Of a stretch of DNA of 64,000 nt, positions 12,690 to 25,289 are shown piece after piece. Position numbers and translations under genes: made by a program. The notes below the pieces were generated by a model. That model made no database searches and was not told the origin of the DNA. It was given only the letters and a program-made list of their open reading frames with translations. The number at the start of each line of letters is the position of its first letter. The first letter of the stretch is position 1. The stretch comes from Macrocystis pyrifera (Eukaryota > Sar > Phaeophyceae > Laminariales > Laminariaceae): NCBI GenBank assembly GCA_031763025.1, contig JASSKH010000001.1:7745024-7809023 (forward strand), written 5' to 3'.

Positions 12690-14320
12690 TTGACTACTCT
12701 ACTGCAGTAGTCATATCTGCGATGCATCATGCTCAGCGAGTACGGATTAGAGCATGCCGAGCCTATTGGCTATGACAGTAACAAAGTGGCATAGCCCATC
12801 GTCCTGAACCAACAAGAACGAACACCTACGAACGTACTCGGTCAGATGTATCCGTGACGTTTGGGTTCATTATTGTAAGAAAGTAAAAGTCGTCAGCAGC
12901 AGCAGAAGACGTGGCGGCAGCAACAACAGCAGCAGGGCACACGTGGGCAGGGTCAGCGTCGCTTTACGCTAGTCTTGTCGGTCTGACCCTTGCACCCTTT
13001 GTACACGTACGCGTACACGTACTCGAGTTTTAATTGTATTTTTATTCCCTGCTTCCCACCTCGAAAGTCGGCATAGTGATTTGGAGACGGAAAATCCACA
13101 ACGTGTCATGTCCAACAAAAGCTTCTTGTAGCAGGTGCCACCACTACTACTGCTGCACGACATCTCTAGCAGAGTACCTCCTACGTCTCTGTCCCCTCAA
13201 CAGTAGGAGGGTGGGCCTGGCAATACCACCTGCAGCATGTCTTCGGACACAGTCCGAATTTTGTGGACCCAGGCACATTTCGCCTGTTGTTGTTGTTGTT
13301 CTCTTCGCATTAAACCGTTATTTCTACCCGTCGACATCCAGCACAAGCAGTGTCCGTGCCGATTCATCAATCCTAGAGAAGTTATGTGGTCACAAAGCTA
13401 CTAGGTATGCCACAGAGATACTACGTTGCCAAGTACGCAATGCAAAGCCATGTCATCATACTGCGTACGACAGGCACGACATACAAATTCCATGACCTAG
13501 AGAAACTAAAACGAAACAAAGAGAACAAAAAACAAAAACAACAGACAATTCGAAAGAGAAAAGAAACAAGAAAAAAGAAACAAATATATACCTGGTGTAT
13601 GTATATATAGCAACAAACCACCTACGCGTACGCGAAGAGTCGTGAGTTTCGTCAGTTTTAGATAGAACTCAAATAAAAAATAAAAAATAAACGTCATAAC
13701 AGGTGCCACCACACTACTACTATTAATACTGGTGCATCTACAGCAGAGCTTGTCCTGCTTCTCCGTCCCTTCATCAGTAGTAGTAGGAGGATGGGCCTGA
13801 CACCACCACCTGCAGTGTGTCATGGGACAGGGCCCGCGCATTGCCGCGGACAGGCAGTCTGCCCATATACCAGTACTCAAAACAAAAACATGTTTGATAT
13901 TTTACGGTTCTGTTCTTTTAAAATAAAACCATGGCCCAGCCATCCGGCTATACACACGTTGCCGCACCTAGCTTAACCAACCCTGCACAACTTACAACCG
14001 CACACTCACGAGAAGGTTTCGTTATCGTGTGTGTGCACAGAGACCGCCCGGGCTGGCAGTGGTGCCGTGTGCGTTGAGCGCGGTGGTCAAACATAACTGA
14101 AAGAAATGTTGAATCACACACACACATGACACAAACACACAAAAAGAGAAAAGCAAGGTACCCTACCCTCGTATACGACTCGTTCGTAAGATGTTTTTTT
14201 CCCCTACACGACTCGTTATGAAGTGGCTTGTTTTCCCCTTGAAAAACCAAGAAAAAAAAAGCTCGCGCTTCGCTTTCTTCGCGCTCGCGCACCTCATTAT
14301 AACTCGCAACTCATCCTGTA
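12690..14320 (-). repeat. Repeat family E, full-length copy
   Basis: Read on the minus strand from 14320 it begins with GAGTTGCGAGTTATAATGAGG, passes GACCACCGCGCTCAACGCAC and a tract of CAG/CTG-rich internal units, and ends with the GCATCATGCT...CTGCAGTAG terminus at about 12700. The same order is seen in the adjacent copy at 14340-15670. No protein is encoded. Confidence 0.7.
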
Positions 14321-14339
14321 GGTTTAAAAAAAACTACCG

Positions 14340-15670
14340 TCCTACTGTAGTAATTGGTGGTAATGATCCACGACATCACCATTACCTGCAGCATTCATAT
14401 CTGCGATCATGCGATGCATCATGCTGGGCGAATACGGATCCTTCTGTATTGTACGGAACCAACACGAACGAACATCTACGTACGTGGTTCCCACCTCGAA
14501 ATGAATAAGTTAGAAGACGAAAAATATGTCTTGTTCAACCGAAAGGACTTCTCGTAGCAGATGCCACCACTGCTACTGATGTACGACATCTACACCAGAG
14601 CTTCTCCAGCAGCAAAACAGCAGCAACAGTAGCGGTAGTAAACACGAGGCCAGGGTCGGCATCGCAGCCTTGAACCCTTTGTACACCTACTCCATAAAGT
14701 CGCGTGTTCCTGGTTCCGAACTCGAAATTCGACATAATAATTGGAACTCGAAAAATCTGCACCCTGACATGTTTGGTGCAACAGAGAGAACTTCTCGCGG
14801 CAGGTGCCACCACCGCTGTTGATGATGTACGTCATCTACAGCAGAGCTTCAGCAGCAAACAGCGGAAGTAGCAGTAGGACACACGAGGCCAGGTGCAACG
14901 TCGCTGTACGCTCGGCTAGTGTCGGTTTAGCCCTTGAACCCTTTGTACGCGTAGTTGATTTTGTTGTGTCTTCCCTTATTCTGCACTCAAAATTTGAAGA
15001 CGAAAACTCTACAACTCCAAATGTTTGCAACAGAGCTTATCGTAGCAGGTGCCACCACTGCTACTGCTGTAGAACATCATCTACAGCAGGTCTTCTACTT
15101 CTCCGTTCCCTGACCAGTGGGAGGGTGGGCCTGACAACACCACCTGCAGCATGTCTTGGGGACATGGCCCGAACGTTGCTGTGGACAGGCACAGTCTGCC
15201 AACGTGTACTCGTGGAGTTGGAGTTCGTTTGGTAGAACTCAAAACACAAAAACCGTTAAGATGCGATTGTTGGTTCTGCTTTTTTTAAACCATGGCCCAC
15301 CCATTTGCCTACATACGCTGCCGCACCTAGCTCGACGAAATGTGAACGACTTACTGATACCGCACCAGCACGAGAGGGTTTCATTTGTGTGTGTGTGCAG
15401 ACACAGAGCCCGCCGGGACTGGAGTTTGTGCCGTGTGCGTTGAGCGCGGTCGACAAACGTGGCCGAAAATAAAAGTTGAATCATGATGACTGACACACAA
15501 ATACACACACAAACCAAGGAGGTCAAAACGTGGCACTCTACAGCCGTATATACTCTCGAATGCGAGCCGTTATCAAGAGGCTTTTGTATCCTTCGAAAAC
15601 CAGGACAAAAAAGGCTCGCGTTTCGAGCTCGCGCGCTTCATTACAACAGGAGTATATTCGTACATCGTAT
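14340..15670 (-). repeat. Repeat family E, second full-length copy, head-to-tail with the first
   Basis: It starts on the minus strand near 15670 (TAATGAAGCGCGCGAGC) and ends at 14341 with TAATTGGTGGTAATGA as seen on plus. It matches the preceding copy section by section, including the pair of TTTGTACACG/TTTGTACGCG internal unit boundaries and the CTGCCGCACCTAGCT block. Two complete copies sit tail to head with about 20 bp between them. Confidence 0.7.
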
Positions 15671-16039
15671 AAGGTTCCCCTCCGGGAGGTGCCGTATGAA
15701 TAGGGGAGTGGCGCAAGAGCGAAATAATATTCGTATGCAACCCTGCACGCTTGCGTAGAAGTAGTATCTGCATCCACCCATCATTTTAACCTGAAGAACA
15801 CACAACATATTTTTGAGGACAGACTATTATACTGTTCACGGAATTATAGTGTGGGATCATTTCTACAAAATAATATAAAATAGGGTAGCGGTAAGTGGAT
15901 ATATCGATCCAGCCGACTCGCGGCGATTTATTCTGAAGTATACAAAAAAATTGCGCGAGGTCGAGGTTGCGCCATTATACTTTGTGACCGGTTGAGTAAG
16001 GTACAGCACATACATACTGGTACAATAATATATATGTTC

Positions 16040-17000
16040 CCCCAAAATATATGTTTTTTGGTGCTCACGGTAACATCATTCACAGATAAATGCTCGAGAA
16101 CAAATCGTGGTCCGAGCACCGAGAGTATTGGAGTACTGGCGGCAAAAATATTGCCAGCACTGAGAGGGCCCAAATACTGAGAGTAATGAGAGTGAGCAGT
16201 ACCGAACCCCGATAATACAGGAAAGTATGTGCCCGCAGTAGTAGTATCGAAACACGAAAGACTTGGAGTAAAGGCAATATGCGCAGTACAGAACCTCGAG
16301 GTACTGAGAGTATTTCGCAGTACATGCATGATATATATTCCTCGCAAATGCATATCTCGAAATACTGCCAGACTGCTTCAAGTACTCAAATCGTCTCCAG
16401 CGAAAGTGGTTTGCTCCAACTCCCACTCGTGTGGGACTATCTGGGTGTGTTTGGTGCCAAACGCTGGGCCTGAGAATTGTCGACGCGGTGCACAGACGGT
16501 TGAAGTATACATCATACTCGAAGTATACTGGGCATATTGAGGGTATTTCATTACTGCGAGTACTGAGTCTCGCAGAAGAAACAGCAGTACGAACACTACC
16601 AACGGACGAAATACTGCTACTACTGTAGACTAGAATACTTGTGGTACCCGCGGTACAGAACCCCGAGACACTTGACGCACAACAGGGTTGAAGCATAACA
16701 GGGGGTATCCACGCCAGCAGCAGTAGCGAACCCCGTATTATTACGGGGGTCCATAGTTAACAGGACCTATGGTATACATAAAGAACTATATATTTACCTA
16801 TTTTTACTAACAAAATTTGGTCCCGTTAACTATAGACCCCCGTAATAGTGCGAGCCCGAAAGTATACGAAGTAGTATCGACAGAACCTGACAATACTGCG
16901 AGTACTCGCAGTATATATCTCGAGTACAAAACCCCCCCCGAAATACTGCGAGTGTACGAAGTACCTACGATAATAATCAGTATTTTCTCGAGCATACTTT
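16040..17000. repeat. Cryptic GAGTACTG/AGTATT repeat region
   Basis: Motifs of the type (A)TACTG(A/C)GAGTA recur dozens of times with irregular spacing between 16100 and 16960. The many overlapping open frames on both strands are by-products. The MITE at 16739-16847 is inserted within it. Confidence 0.6.
16739..16847. mobile_element. TA-flanked MITE, copy 1
   Basis: A 109-bp element with near-perfect inverted ends: TTACGGGGGTCCATAGTTAA at the left and its complement (one or two changes) at the right. It is bounded by TA on both sides, as expected for a Tc1/mariner-type TA duplication. It is too short to encode protein. Related copies are at 18937-19047 and 36646-36755. Confidence 0.85.
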
Positions 17001-17127
17001 GCTTTACTCCCGACTATTGCGATTGGGAGTAGCTGTGAAATGTTGAGGTGTGAACGCACACGCCACACGTAAGCGGCCCCAAACTCTTGACCTCGGGTAA
17101 AAACACACAACAAGTAACTTGCATATC

Positions 17128-17335
17128 ATATTATACGTTCAGAAAAGCAAGGTGGATGAATGTACTGGTACAAAAAAAGTCAGAAGTGGAAAATAAACAC
17201 ACACAATTTGTATTACAGCAGTATATCATACTATACACTCAGAAAAGCAAATGTGTGAACGAATGTATGATTGTTAATACTACTGTTGTAGTCCTGGTAC
17301 AAAAAAAGTCAAAAGTGAAATATAAAACTAGCGTG
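17128..17335 (+). repeat. Tandem duplication, unit about 95-110 bp
   Basis: The order TATAC(G/A)(T/C)TCAGAAAAGCAA, then GAATGTA, TGGTACAAAAAAAGTCA(G/A)AAGTG, AATA occurs twice, starting at about 17134 and 17234. Confidence 0.7.
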
Positions 17336-17339
17336 GATG

Positions 17340-18930
17340 TTGCGAGTCGAACACGGAAGATGGCAAGAACCGCCTAAACCCAGCCCACAACTCTGAAAAC
17401 GCGTCCTGGGCCGCAAATGAGCGGCCGATTACCCAGACCAGTCCCAACACTGAGCGAGGGGGGGTAGGCAGGACAAACCTCGGAAACGAAATTTTTTATC
17501 GCGCGCAGTATAAATGTCTACGCTAGAACAGTGCTCGTACAACTGGCACGTCGTGTTTTTACGCAATCTAAAACTTTGCACGATCTCCTACAGCAGTAGA
17601 GTGGCTCGTACAGGTGCGACTGCATATACAGCAGTACTGCTGTAGAATGCCACGCGAGGAACGTACGTGTACTGACCCCCTTGCAGGATCTATCGGTCAG
17701 CAATGTAGGACACACAGCAATGAGAACTACTGCCGCTGTAAGTATGCTTTGTACGAACGCTGCTGTTGTACGAATAATTTGTGGTACATACAGCAGTACG
17801 AACGATTTGTTTTTGTTGTATACTCGAGACGACGAATATATCGATCCGGGGATAATGGGTCACACACTGCGGAAGGTACGTGCATCGGCCAATGAAGATG
17901 GTAACAACAACGAACCACCGTAGTAGTACTGAGCTTCCAGCGCGGATCTTCCACATGCGCATAGTACCATGCCTGCTGCTGCTGTTGGCGCACTGTGCTG
18001 AGCACAGCTGGAGCAGTGGCTGTTGGATCACACCCAGCAATAAATAGTTACTGCTGTAGTTCGTGGAGTGGTCGAGTGATCGATCGAATAAACCAACTGG
18101 TGTGATAGCCGCAGTACGATCATGCCATACGCGCAAGGTGTGCCCACTGCTGTTGCTGCTGGGCAGCAGGGCAGCAGGGTTGTGGTGCTGTAGGAAGCTT
18201 GAGGTAAGCGCGCTCTGTGCACTGCTGTGTGTATTGTTCTCTAGGCGGTGGTCCGTGCTCCGTGCAACACAAAAAACATGTACAGGGATATACCTGGTAT
18301 ACGTCATCCTGGGTATATACGGATCAAAAAGTATATGGCAAACGGTGGAATGCGGACTGCAGGCTCCGACAAACACAACCAACCACAGCAACACTGCGCA
18401 TATGGGCGTGCCGCACACGAACGGCGGGTGGGCGGGGGGGCGGCAGCGTTGGGGCGTTGGGATCTGTGCATGTTGTCTGTTGTGTACCTGGTACATGTCT
18501 GAGTTGTGTGCTCACACAGCTAGCTCGTGAGGTATATAGGGGAGAAAACAGACGGCATGAATGACATGTATGTACCGATACGTACGTACAAAGTAAGGCC
18601 TCTTTACTGAAACCAGGGAAATCGTCTTATCCACTCCCGCCGGAAAAAAAAAAACTTTGAGCGCCCGCCACGCGCTTCAGAGTGCACGGATCGCGCCGAG
18701 ACCCAGACCAATGTGTCCGGCAGGGCTTCCTGTGTCCGTGCACTTAGTGTTTTGCCTAAAAGTGCTCGTGCGAAGAGAAAAGTTGGCAAAAGTACGAAAA
18801 TTTGGCAAATATACGTATACATATTATACCTGGTACCAGGTATATACTAATAGTTTGTTTCGACACTAAAAATAAGAACATTGTTGAAAAAGTAGCGAAG
18901 CGGGTGGTGAGTCGTCGGATAAGCAGTAAG
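17340..18930. other. No gene supported
   Basis: The minus strand is open for 268 codons (18496-17690), but the frame is overlapped by comparably long plus-strand frames. It has no domain motif and is built from CTGCTGTA/TACAGCAGTA and TACCTGGTATA-like motifs that recur throughout this half of the window. I treat it as chance openness in repetitive DNA. Confidence 0.4.
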
Positions 18931-18936
18931 TGTTAA

Positions 18937-19047
18937 TATTACGGGGGACTGTATAAAATACCACCTGCGGTACATACAAAAACCTATATATATATCCGCT
19001 ATTTTTTCTACAATGTTTGGTCCTATTCACTATGGCCCCCCGTAGTA
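18937..19047. mobile_element. TA-flanked MITE, copy 2 (diverged)
   Basis: A 111-bp relative of the MITE at 16739, with left end TTACGGGGGACTG and right end CACTATGGCCCCCCGTAGTA. The inverted ends are more decayed than in the other copies, so this is an older insertion. Confidence 0.75.
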
Positions 19048-19438
19048 GTACAAAACTGGTCATCAAGTAGTATAGCAGGAGTACGTAGACCCTACACTCT
19101 CCAGGTAGTGCGCGAGGAAGATAGCTGCGTCATTGGCTAAAAAAGGCCTTATTCGTGTTGGGCAAGAAGAGCCCCACAAGGGACCGGTCATGTTTGGTAG
19201 TGTGTTTAGCCCCAAATAAAGATAAACGCTCATCGCACACGAAGGTGCATTATTGGGGATCAAATATTGCTTCAAAAGGAGAACTTACCATTAATATGCT
19301 TGCTGCAGTAGTGTATACCAAACGTCTTGTGGCGATGTATTGCACAGCACTCGTCTGCCACCTGTTCCACGCCCAATGTGAGCGTTCTGCTGCGTGTATC
19401 CGGCTGCTCATGTAAAACGTCTCATCTCGGAGGCATAA

Positions 19439-20201
19439 GGGCCATTCCTAACGAACCGAATTAAAATCACGATTCGTGATTTTTAGGCATGCCAAAAGAT
19501 CACGATCCGTGACATTTCAGTTCTAACGAAAAAAAAAAAGCCGAAAAAACGTCGCGTTTCGTGATATTTTCAAATAGTTGAAGTTCTGATATTTCAAACC
19601 CAACGTTTTTTGGGGGGTGTGGGGCAAACTCTCGAGAGTGGGGCACGGCCAGGCCGGGCTGGGCCGTCCGCACCTGGCCCAGCCCGTGACATATTCGAAT
19701 CGCGGGCCGAAGCCTGACCCAGCCTGCGAGATTCCAACTTCACCGGCCGTCGGCCAAGCTCGTTTCGCGAGATTCCATCTCGCAGGCCGTCTGCTCGGCC
19801 TGGCCTGTGACATCCCCAGGTCATTTTCGCGTTTGTCTTCCAGCATTGGCTCCTCCTCCTCCTGGAAATTTCGAGGCCACAACCTCCTTGTTAGCCCGGG
19901 CCCAGCAGTGTCTTTGGGTAGCCGCCCGTTGTCCACAAGCGGCGTACGAAGCAGAGTCTGCCATACCCCCATACCGACCATCGGATACCGTTGGTGCGCG
20001 TGGGTTGCGTAGTGCCTTGATCAGGCGTATTTTGAGGCACGACAAATGTCACGAATCGTGATTTTGTTTTTTTTAGGGAAAAGCTAAAAAAATTGGTGTC
20101 ATGAATCGTAATTTTTTTTGTCGTGATTCACGACAAAAAAATCACGATTCACGACAAAAATCTCACGAATCGTGATTTTTTTTGTTCGTTAGGAGTGGCC
20201 C
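19439..20201 (+). mobile_element. Harbinger-like non-autonomous element, copy 1
   Basis: A 763-bp element with inverted ends GGGCCATTCCTAACGAAC and GTTCGTTAGGAGTGGCCC, flanked by TAA on both sides (19436-19438 and 20202-20204). TAA/TTA duplications with GGGCC ends are typical of PIF/Harbinger elements. Subterminal DNA carries many copies of the palindrome TCACGAATCGTGA. There is no transposase. An inverted copy is at 33399-34157. Confidence 0.85.
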
Positions 20202-20429
20202 TAACACCAGACACCAGACACAACAAACAAGCTACGTACAAACTACAAAGCCCGCACACCTTGCTTGGTACCTGGTATATTACAGGTTTTAGGATTGCAG
20301 TCCCGTGTTGGGGCGAAATTACTTAAATTGTAAGTAGTTTGCCCCCAAAACGGCACTGCGGTTCTAACAAGGGTTGGTCGGCCATTCACACGTGGCCATT
20401 TGGCTACCCCCCAAAATCCTGTACGCTCG

Positions 20430-22150
20430 AAAAAAGCCTGTGGAGGGCAATTTCACCCTCCAGAGGGGGATTTAGCCCTCTGGAGGATTATGTAGAGGAT
20501 TCTGTGAGTTTCTAAATCCTCCAGAGGCCATGTTTGTCCTCCGGAGGATTTTGCAGAGGATTATTTCAAACAGTAAATCCTCCAGAGTGAATGAATACCC
20601 TGTGGAGGTTACTGCACAAAATGCTCCGACGGAATCAGGGCATTGTGTTCCCTGTAGAGCGTTTTACCGAATAAAAACCCCCAGAGGATTTTGCTCGCAC
20701 CCCTGCAGAGGGTTTTGCAACCCTATTAAAGCCTGCAGAGGATAATGGGGTGTAATTTCCTGTAGAAGGTAGAAAACAATATCCTCCAGAAGATTTATCT
20801 ACGAACCTAAAGCCTGCGGAGGGAGACACTTTCGAATTACACCCTGCAGAGGAAATCATGCTACAAAATCCTCCAGAGGAAATTGGCGGACAACCTCCAG
20901 GGGTTTTGTGATACAACTAATCCCTCCAGAGGAAATGACATGGTAACTACACCCTCCAGAGGACATAATAATGTACAATCCTCGAGAGGAAAAAGAGAGT
21001 ACACCCTCCAGGGGTTTGATGGAGCAACATTTTCCTCCAGAGGGAACACCTGCGAAATAGACCCTCCAGAGGACATACCACTGCGTAATCCTGTAGAGGA
21101 AAAGGGGACCAACCCCTCCATGGGACTTCAGGTGAAAAAAACCCTCCGGGAGGAATGTTGTAGGAAATACACCTTCCAAAGGATGTACTGACGCGTAAAC
21201 CTAAATAGGGAAAAAAACGACATCCTCCAGGGGTTTGGTCCACCCATAAAAATACTCCAGAGGGAAAAGCATGCAGTACACCCTCCAGAGGACATAAGGT
21301 TGCATAATCCTGTAGAGGAAAACGGAACCAACACCCTCCAGATGTTTTCTGGCTCAACGCACTCCTCCAGAGGTACAACCCTTACAATACACCCTGCAGA
21401 AGATACAATAAACGAATAAACCTCCACAGGCAAAGAATCAACACCCTCCAGGTGATATGTGGAGCCAAAATTCCGCCAAAAAGAGATCGTACGCAGTACA
21501 TCCTCCAGAGGACATGATAGTGCAGAGTCCTTCAGAGTAAAAAGCAACCAACACCCTCCAGGGAGGGGTTGTGCGACCCGAAACATTCATCCAGAGGTAA
21601 AACAACGCCCTCACGAAGATGCAATGACGCATATAACCCTCTAGAGGAAAATAATCAACACCCTTCAGGTGTTAAATAGGGTTAACCGTTGTGGTGTGAC
21701 CCAAAACATTCATCCAGAGGTAAAACAACGCCGTCACGAAGATGCAATGACGCATATTAACCCTCTATAGAGGAAAACAGTCAACACCCTTCAGGTGTTA
21801 GATGTATATAGCAATAACATAAAACTTCCGCCACAGAGAATCGTACGCAGAGAGGACATCATACTGCAGAATACTATTAATATTAATACCGGGTATAAAG
21901 TATAAAGCAACCACAACACTCTCCAGGGGTTTTGTGACGTCACAAATTCATCCAGACGCAAAACAACACCCTCCAGAGGACACACTAAAATAGCGCATAG
22001 GAAAACAAGCAACACCCTTCAGGGGTTTCGTGAAGCAATAAACCCCTCCAGAGGGAAAGCGCACGTAGTATACCCTCCAGAGGACATAACACAGCATAAT
22101 ACTGTAATGCGTAAAAAAGAACCAACGACCTCCAGAGATTTGTTTAGATG
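20430..22150 (+). repeat. Degenerate array of CCTCCAGAGG units (left)
   Basis: Some 40 or more units spaced about 40-50 bp apart. Each has (C)CCTCCAGAGGA-type sequence alternating with TAATCCTGTAGAGGAAAA-like sequence. The core is close to self-complementary, so it can be read on either strand. Frames such as 21586-21128 on minus are repeat translations. Confidence 0.85.
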
Positions 22151-22159
22151 CGGACACAT

Positions 22160-23840
22160 CCGGCATGATGTGTGTAATAAATGCACCTATTAATACGGTA
22201 TACTACTACCGCTGTTTGTACCTGGAAATATTTTGTCACGCAGTTTGCCACCTTACTACGATTTACCCTGCTCCCCTGCTACAGCTGTGCCCCACTGTAT
22301 CGCCCTCGTGAAGCTCAAGTAGTGGCGACACCGAGTGCTAGGCAGCACTGAGCCAGACAGCAGTGCAGAAGCCTCTTGGATTAGCAACCTAAAACGTGTT
22401 TAGTCCCCGCATCAGCAATCCTTCAGAAGGATGTGGAAAACCAGAATTTATTCGGATCAACCGACTTGCAAAGTGTGCACTCCACACTTCCAGACAAGTT
22501 ATCACGAAGGCAGGCGGAAAGGCTTGTGCTGGGGCTAACAACCCCATAGGCACACGTCAAGCAACCAACAGAGGAGATGCACCTCCGAATGAGGAGGAGA
22601 AGATCATTGGAAGTGTCGGCTTCCGTTGGGCGAGCGGCGCGGCTTCTGCTGAGATCGGATCGGAGAGGCCTTCGTACCAGAGACATTGCAGAGCGTACTG
22701 TAGGTCTCCCGGAGATTTTCCCACGGGCGCCCTTCGAGTAGCGGCAAGGGCGGGGGCGGTGCATCCGCCAGTGGTGGCTCTCGCAAGGTGTGTGCTGTAC
22801 TTTATGTTGATATCGCGTATGGAGTGAAGCAGGTGGTTGGCGCTCTCGTTCTTTCGCGAGAACAGGAGGGCTGTTTTTTTGCGAACAGTTTACTTTTTTT
22901 GCCGTTGGTGCACGGTTGGCTGTTGGTGTGTGACAAAATTCAAATTATTTCGAGATCAAAAAGAGAGGCGATCTTGCGTTTCAAGCGCGTACAGCAGATG
23001 CCTAATCTTGTTGCTGCGCGCGTGTCGTACGACTGCACGTCGAACACATCTTACACCTGGTGAGCCTGTTTGACGTGCTCCTTATTTTGGTGTAGCCGAT
23101 GCAGTTGTCGTCGGATCCTTTCGCATTTTTTCGAAGCACCAGGTATCACGCTGCATACGTATATATACAGGATACCTGGTACTGTATGTGATACTTTGCC
23201 AAAGAGCTACGAGTACTACTGTAAATGTGTCCCCTAAAATAGCCCCTTGGTGCTGGTTGGGACACCCCTGTTTGTGACTAGAAGCACAGGTACCAAGTAC
23301 GATACATTTCTGCACGTACAGCCCAAAGACTGAACTTTAGATCTTTATGACAGACAGCAGGTTTGCCCTGGACTTCCCTGACTAACATCGAGTTGCGATT
23401 GATAGGGTGTAGTAGGGAACACACCGGCCCACCTGGTGGTACACCTTTGACAGCACAGTTTTGACTTGCTTGGCATGTCTCCTGACATCTTTGGTAGGGC
23501 CTGCATGGTACCGGTGACGAAGCTGGGGGTGATGTATTCCCTTGGACCTGGTATATAGTACGTGTTCAGTATTTCATGTACCTCTCAGCTGCGAGAGATC
23601 GCACGTTTCTCAAAATTGTCTTGTGCAAGCTTGCTGTGATAATTTGATTGCGCGCGGGGTGTGTTAGGTTTTACATTTAGCGGTACACCGGGTACAAAGT
23701 ATGTACTGACTGTACGTGCTCAATCTGCCGTTTGTTTTTTAACGCAGCAAACTAGTTGTGGCAAGCACTGAATATACTACAAGTACTCTGTAGCTGCTGC
23801 TGAGCGTAGTTTTACGGTGTACCTTTCCTGAAGGCGTTGC
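22160..23840. other. Interior of the putative 8 kb element, no gene assigned
   Basis: A block at 22400-22830 is open on both strands and somewhat GC-richer, including a 54-codon plus-strand frame at 22577-22741 beginning MHLRMRRRRSLEVSASVGRA. No family is recognisable. Confidence 0.3.
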
Positions 23841-23849
23841 ATTGTTTTT

Positions 23850-24130
23850 TTGGACCCCATTTAATACCCTTGCCCTACTCTCCCGCTCCCTCCCAGTAGT
23901 AGCTCAGGTCCGAGTTCACATAGCGGGCGCTTCTCCCTTCTCTCCCAATGGTACGTACCTTGATTTTTTATCGCGAGAATTAATGCAGCGTTTTAGGCCG
24001 TTTCCTATGCGGTTCGATTTTTGGTATTCAGATTTTGATCCGATCGCATTTTCAGATGTGAACTTGGCAAATCGAAACAGTCGTCCAACGCGGAAAATCA
24101 GATTTATTACGCGTGCTGATATTCGAGCAA
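23850..24130 (-). repeat. SINE-related body fragment
   Basis: CTCAGGTCCGAGTTCACA, GGTACGTACCTTGATTTTTTATCGCGAGAA and a following TTCGATTTT segment match blocks in 25040-25270 and, more distantly, 11950-12100. This suggests the body of a SINE-like family without a clear head. Confidence 0.5.
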
Positions 24131-24309
24131 ACGCCAAGACCAACTGTTGTTGCTGTGGTCTGGCGCCGCGAAGAGACGCGTTGGGTTCGCTGCCCTTCGC
24201 GTAGGACCCAAGCGTCCGAGCCAAGGCTGACTGCCTCTGGTCAGGCGGCGAAGAGACGTGGCGCGTGCGCTAGAGTCAAGCTGTCTTGGTATTTTGTGCT
24301 TTATCATGA

Positions 24310-24314
24310 GTCTG

Positions 24315-24346
<32 letters not shown>

Positions 24347-24347
24347 G
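24310..24347 (+). repeat. (CTG)n microsatellite
   Basis: About nine to ten consecutive CTG/TGC units, next to CTGCTGTACAGCAG. Confidence 0.8.
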
Positions 24348-24869
24348 CTGCTGTACAGCAGTGTAGTCTTCGAGTACGTATCCACGGAGAGGTGCGCGCC
24401 GAGTGCGCTTGTCTTGGTGCCTAGGCCCGAGCCCGCGCCCACTGACTGTAGTCTGGCCACGGTGGGACGCGCCGCCCGCCGACCGCGCGTATGGCGCGAA
24501 GCAACGTCGCTATAAAGCTGAATCACCATCCAAGTGATCGATCGTTCTGCTGCTGTTTGCTGTCGTGGATGACATCTTGAATTTAGAGAGCATGCCCTTT
24601 TTCGATTTGAAAATCTGATGAAAGTCGTCGGATTTTGGCGACCTGGGTCATCGGATTCTCATATCGAAAAATATCCCGTCGGATTTGGCATATTTGAACG
24701 GCATAAGCAGGGTCATTCATTTTTGAGATCGAAAAATATAATTCTGAGGCTCGAAATCGAACTCCATAGGAAACAGCCTTATTCCGTCTTCGACTCGCGT
24801 CGAGCTTTGAAAGCTCACGCCACAGCAGCAGTAGACGCTGTCTGCATTTTTTTTACAAGAAAAAACTCC

Positions 24870-24942
24870 GCCTTCGCCGGGGTTCGAACCCATGACCTTG
24901 GCATTAGTAACCTCGCGGTCTAACCACTAGTCAAGCGGGGGC
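24870..24942 (-). repeat. tRNA-like sequence (probably tRNA-derived, not functional)
   Basis: On the minus strand this 73-nt segment starts GCCCCCG, has TAGTGGTTAG (A box) and GGGTTCGAACCCC (B box), and ends CGAAGGC. Its length and T-arm fit a tRNA. But the acceptor stem has two mismatches (positions 4-5 with 69-70), and I cannot form a good anticodon stem. Either a decayed tRNA gene or a SINE head. Confidence 0.5.
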
Positions 24943-25039
24943 GCGGGTGAAGTTCGTCCTGTCCGAGTCTCTGCACAGATTCTGCGGGTCCAAGATGCGG
25001 TGGGTGCAGCTCGTACATCCACTACTATTCTGGACACGA

Positions 25040-25280
25040 AAAAAAAAAAATAGATGTCCAGCAGTGTTTTTTTCTTTCTTTTCTTCCCATCTATCATATG
25101 TCTTGCCCTAAAGCTCTGTCTCCCTTCCTTTTGTAACTTAGGTCCGGGGTTACAACGCAGGCTCCTCTCCCTCCTCCCCACTGTGGTACGCGCCTTGCAT
25201 TTTTATCGCGAGCAGATTTCAGCAGTTTCTTCCTTCGTCGACTTGCGTCGAATTTTGCTTGCCCACGCTATTAACCCTTT
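25040..25280 (-). repeat. SINE-related body fragment
   Basis: It shares GGTCCGGGGTTACAACGCAG, GGTACGCGCCTTGCATTTTTATCGCGAG and a TCGTCGACTTGCGTCGAATTTT segment with 23850-24130 and the SINE bodies. It lies directly beyond the tRNA-like sequence. Confidence 0.5.
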
Positions 25281-25289
25281 TAGAGGCCC

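Noticed and set aside
17690..18496. 268-codon minus-strand frame
   Set aside because: No domain, comparable overlapping frames on plus, and content dominated by recurring CTGCTGTA-like motifs.
19617..20012. 131-codon frame in the GC-rich core of the Harbinger-like element
   Set aside because: It is a non-autonomous element; the matching inverted copy does not preserve an equivalent long frame, and no transposase motif is present.
20635..21586. Several minus-strand frames of 70-150 codons with glycine/serine-rich repeats
   Set aside because: They are translations of the CCTCCAGAGG array.
24870..24942. Functional tRNA gene
   Set aside because: Length and T-arm fit, but the acceptor stem has two mismatches and no proper anticodon stem forms, so it is listed only as tRNA-like.
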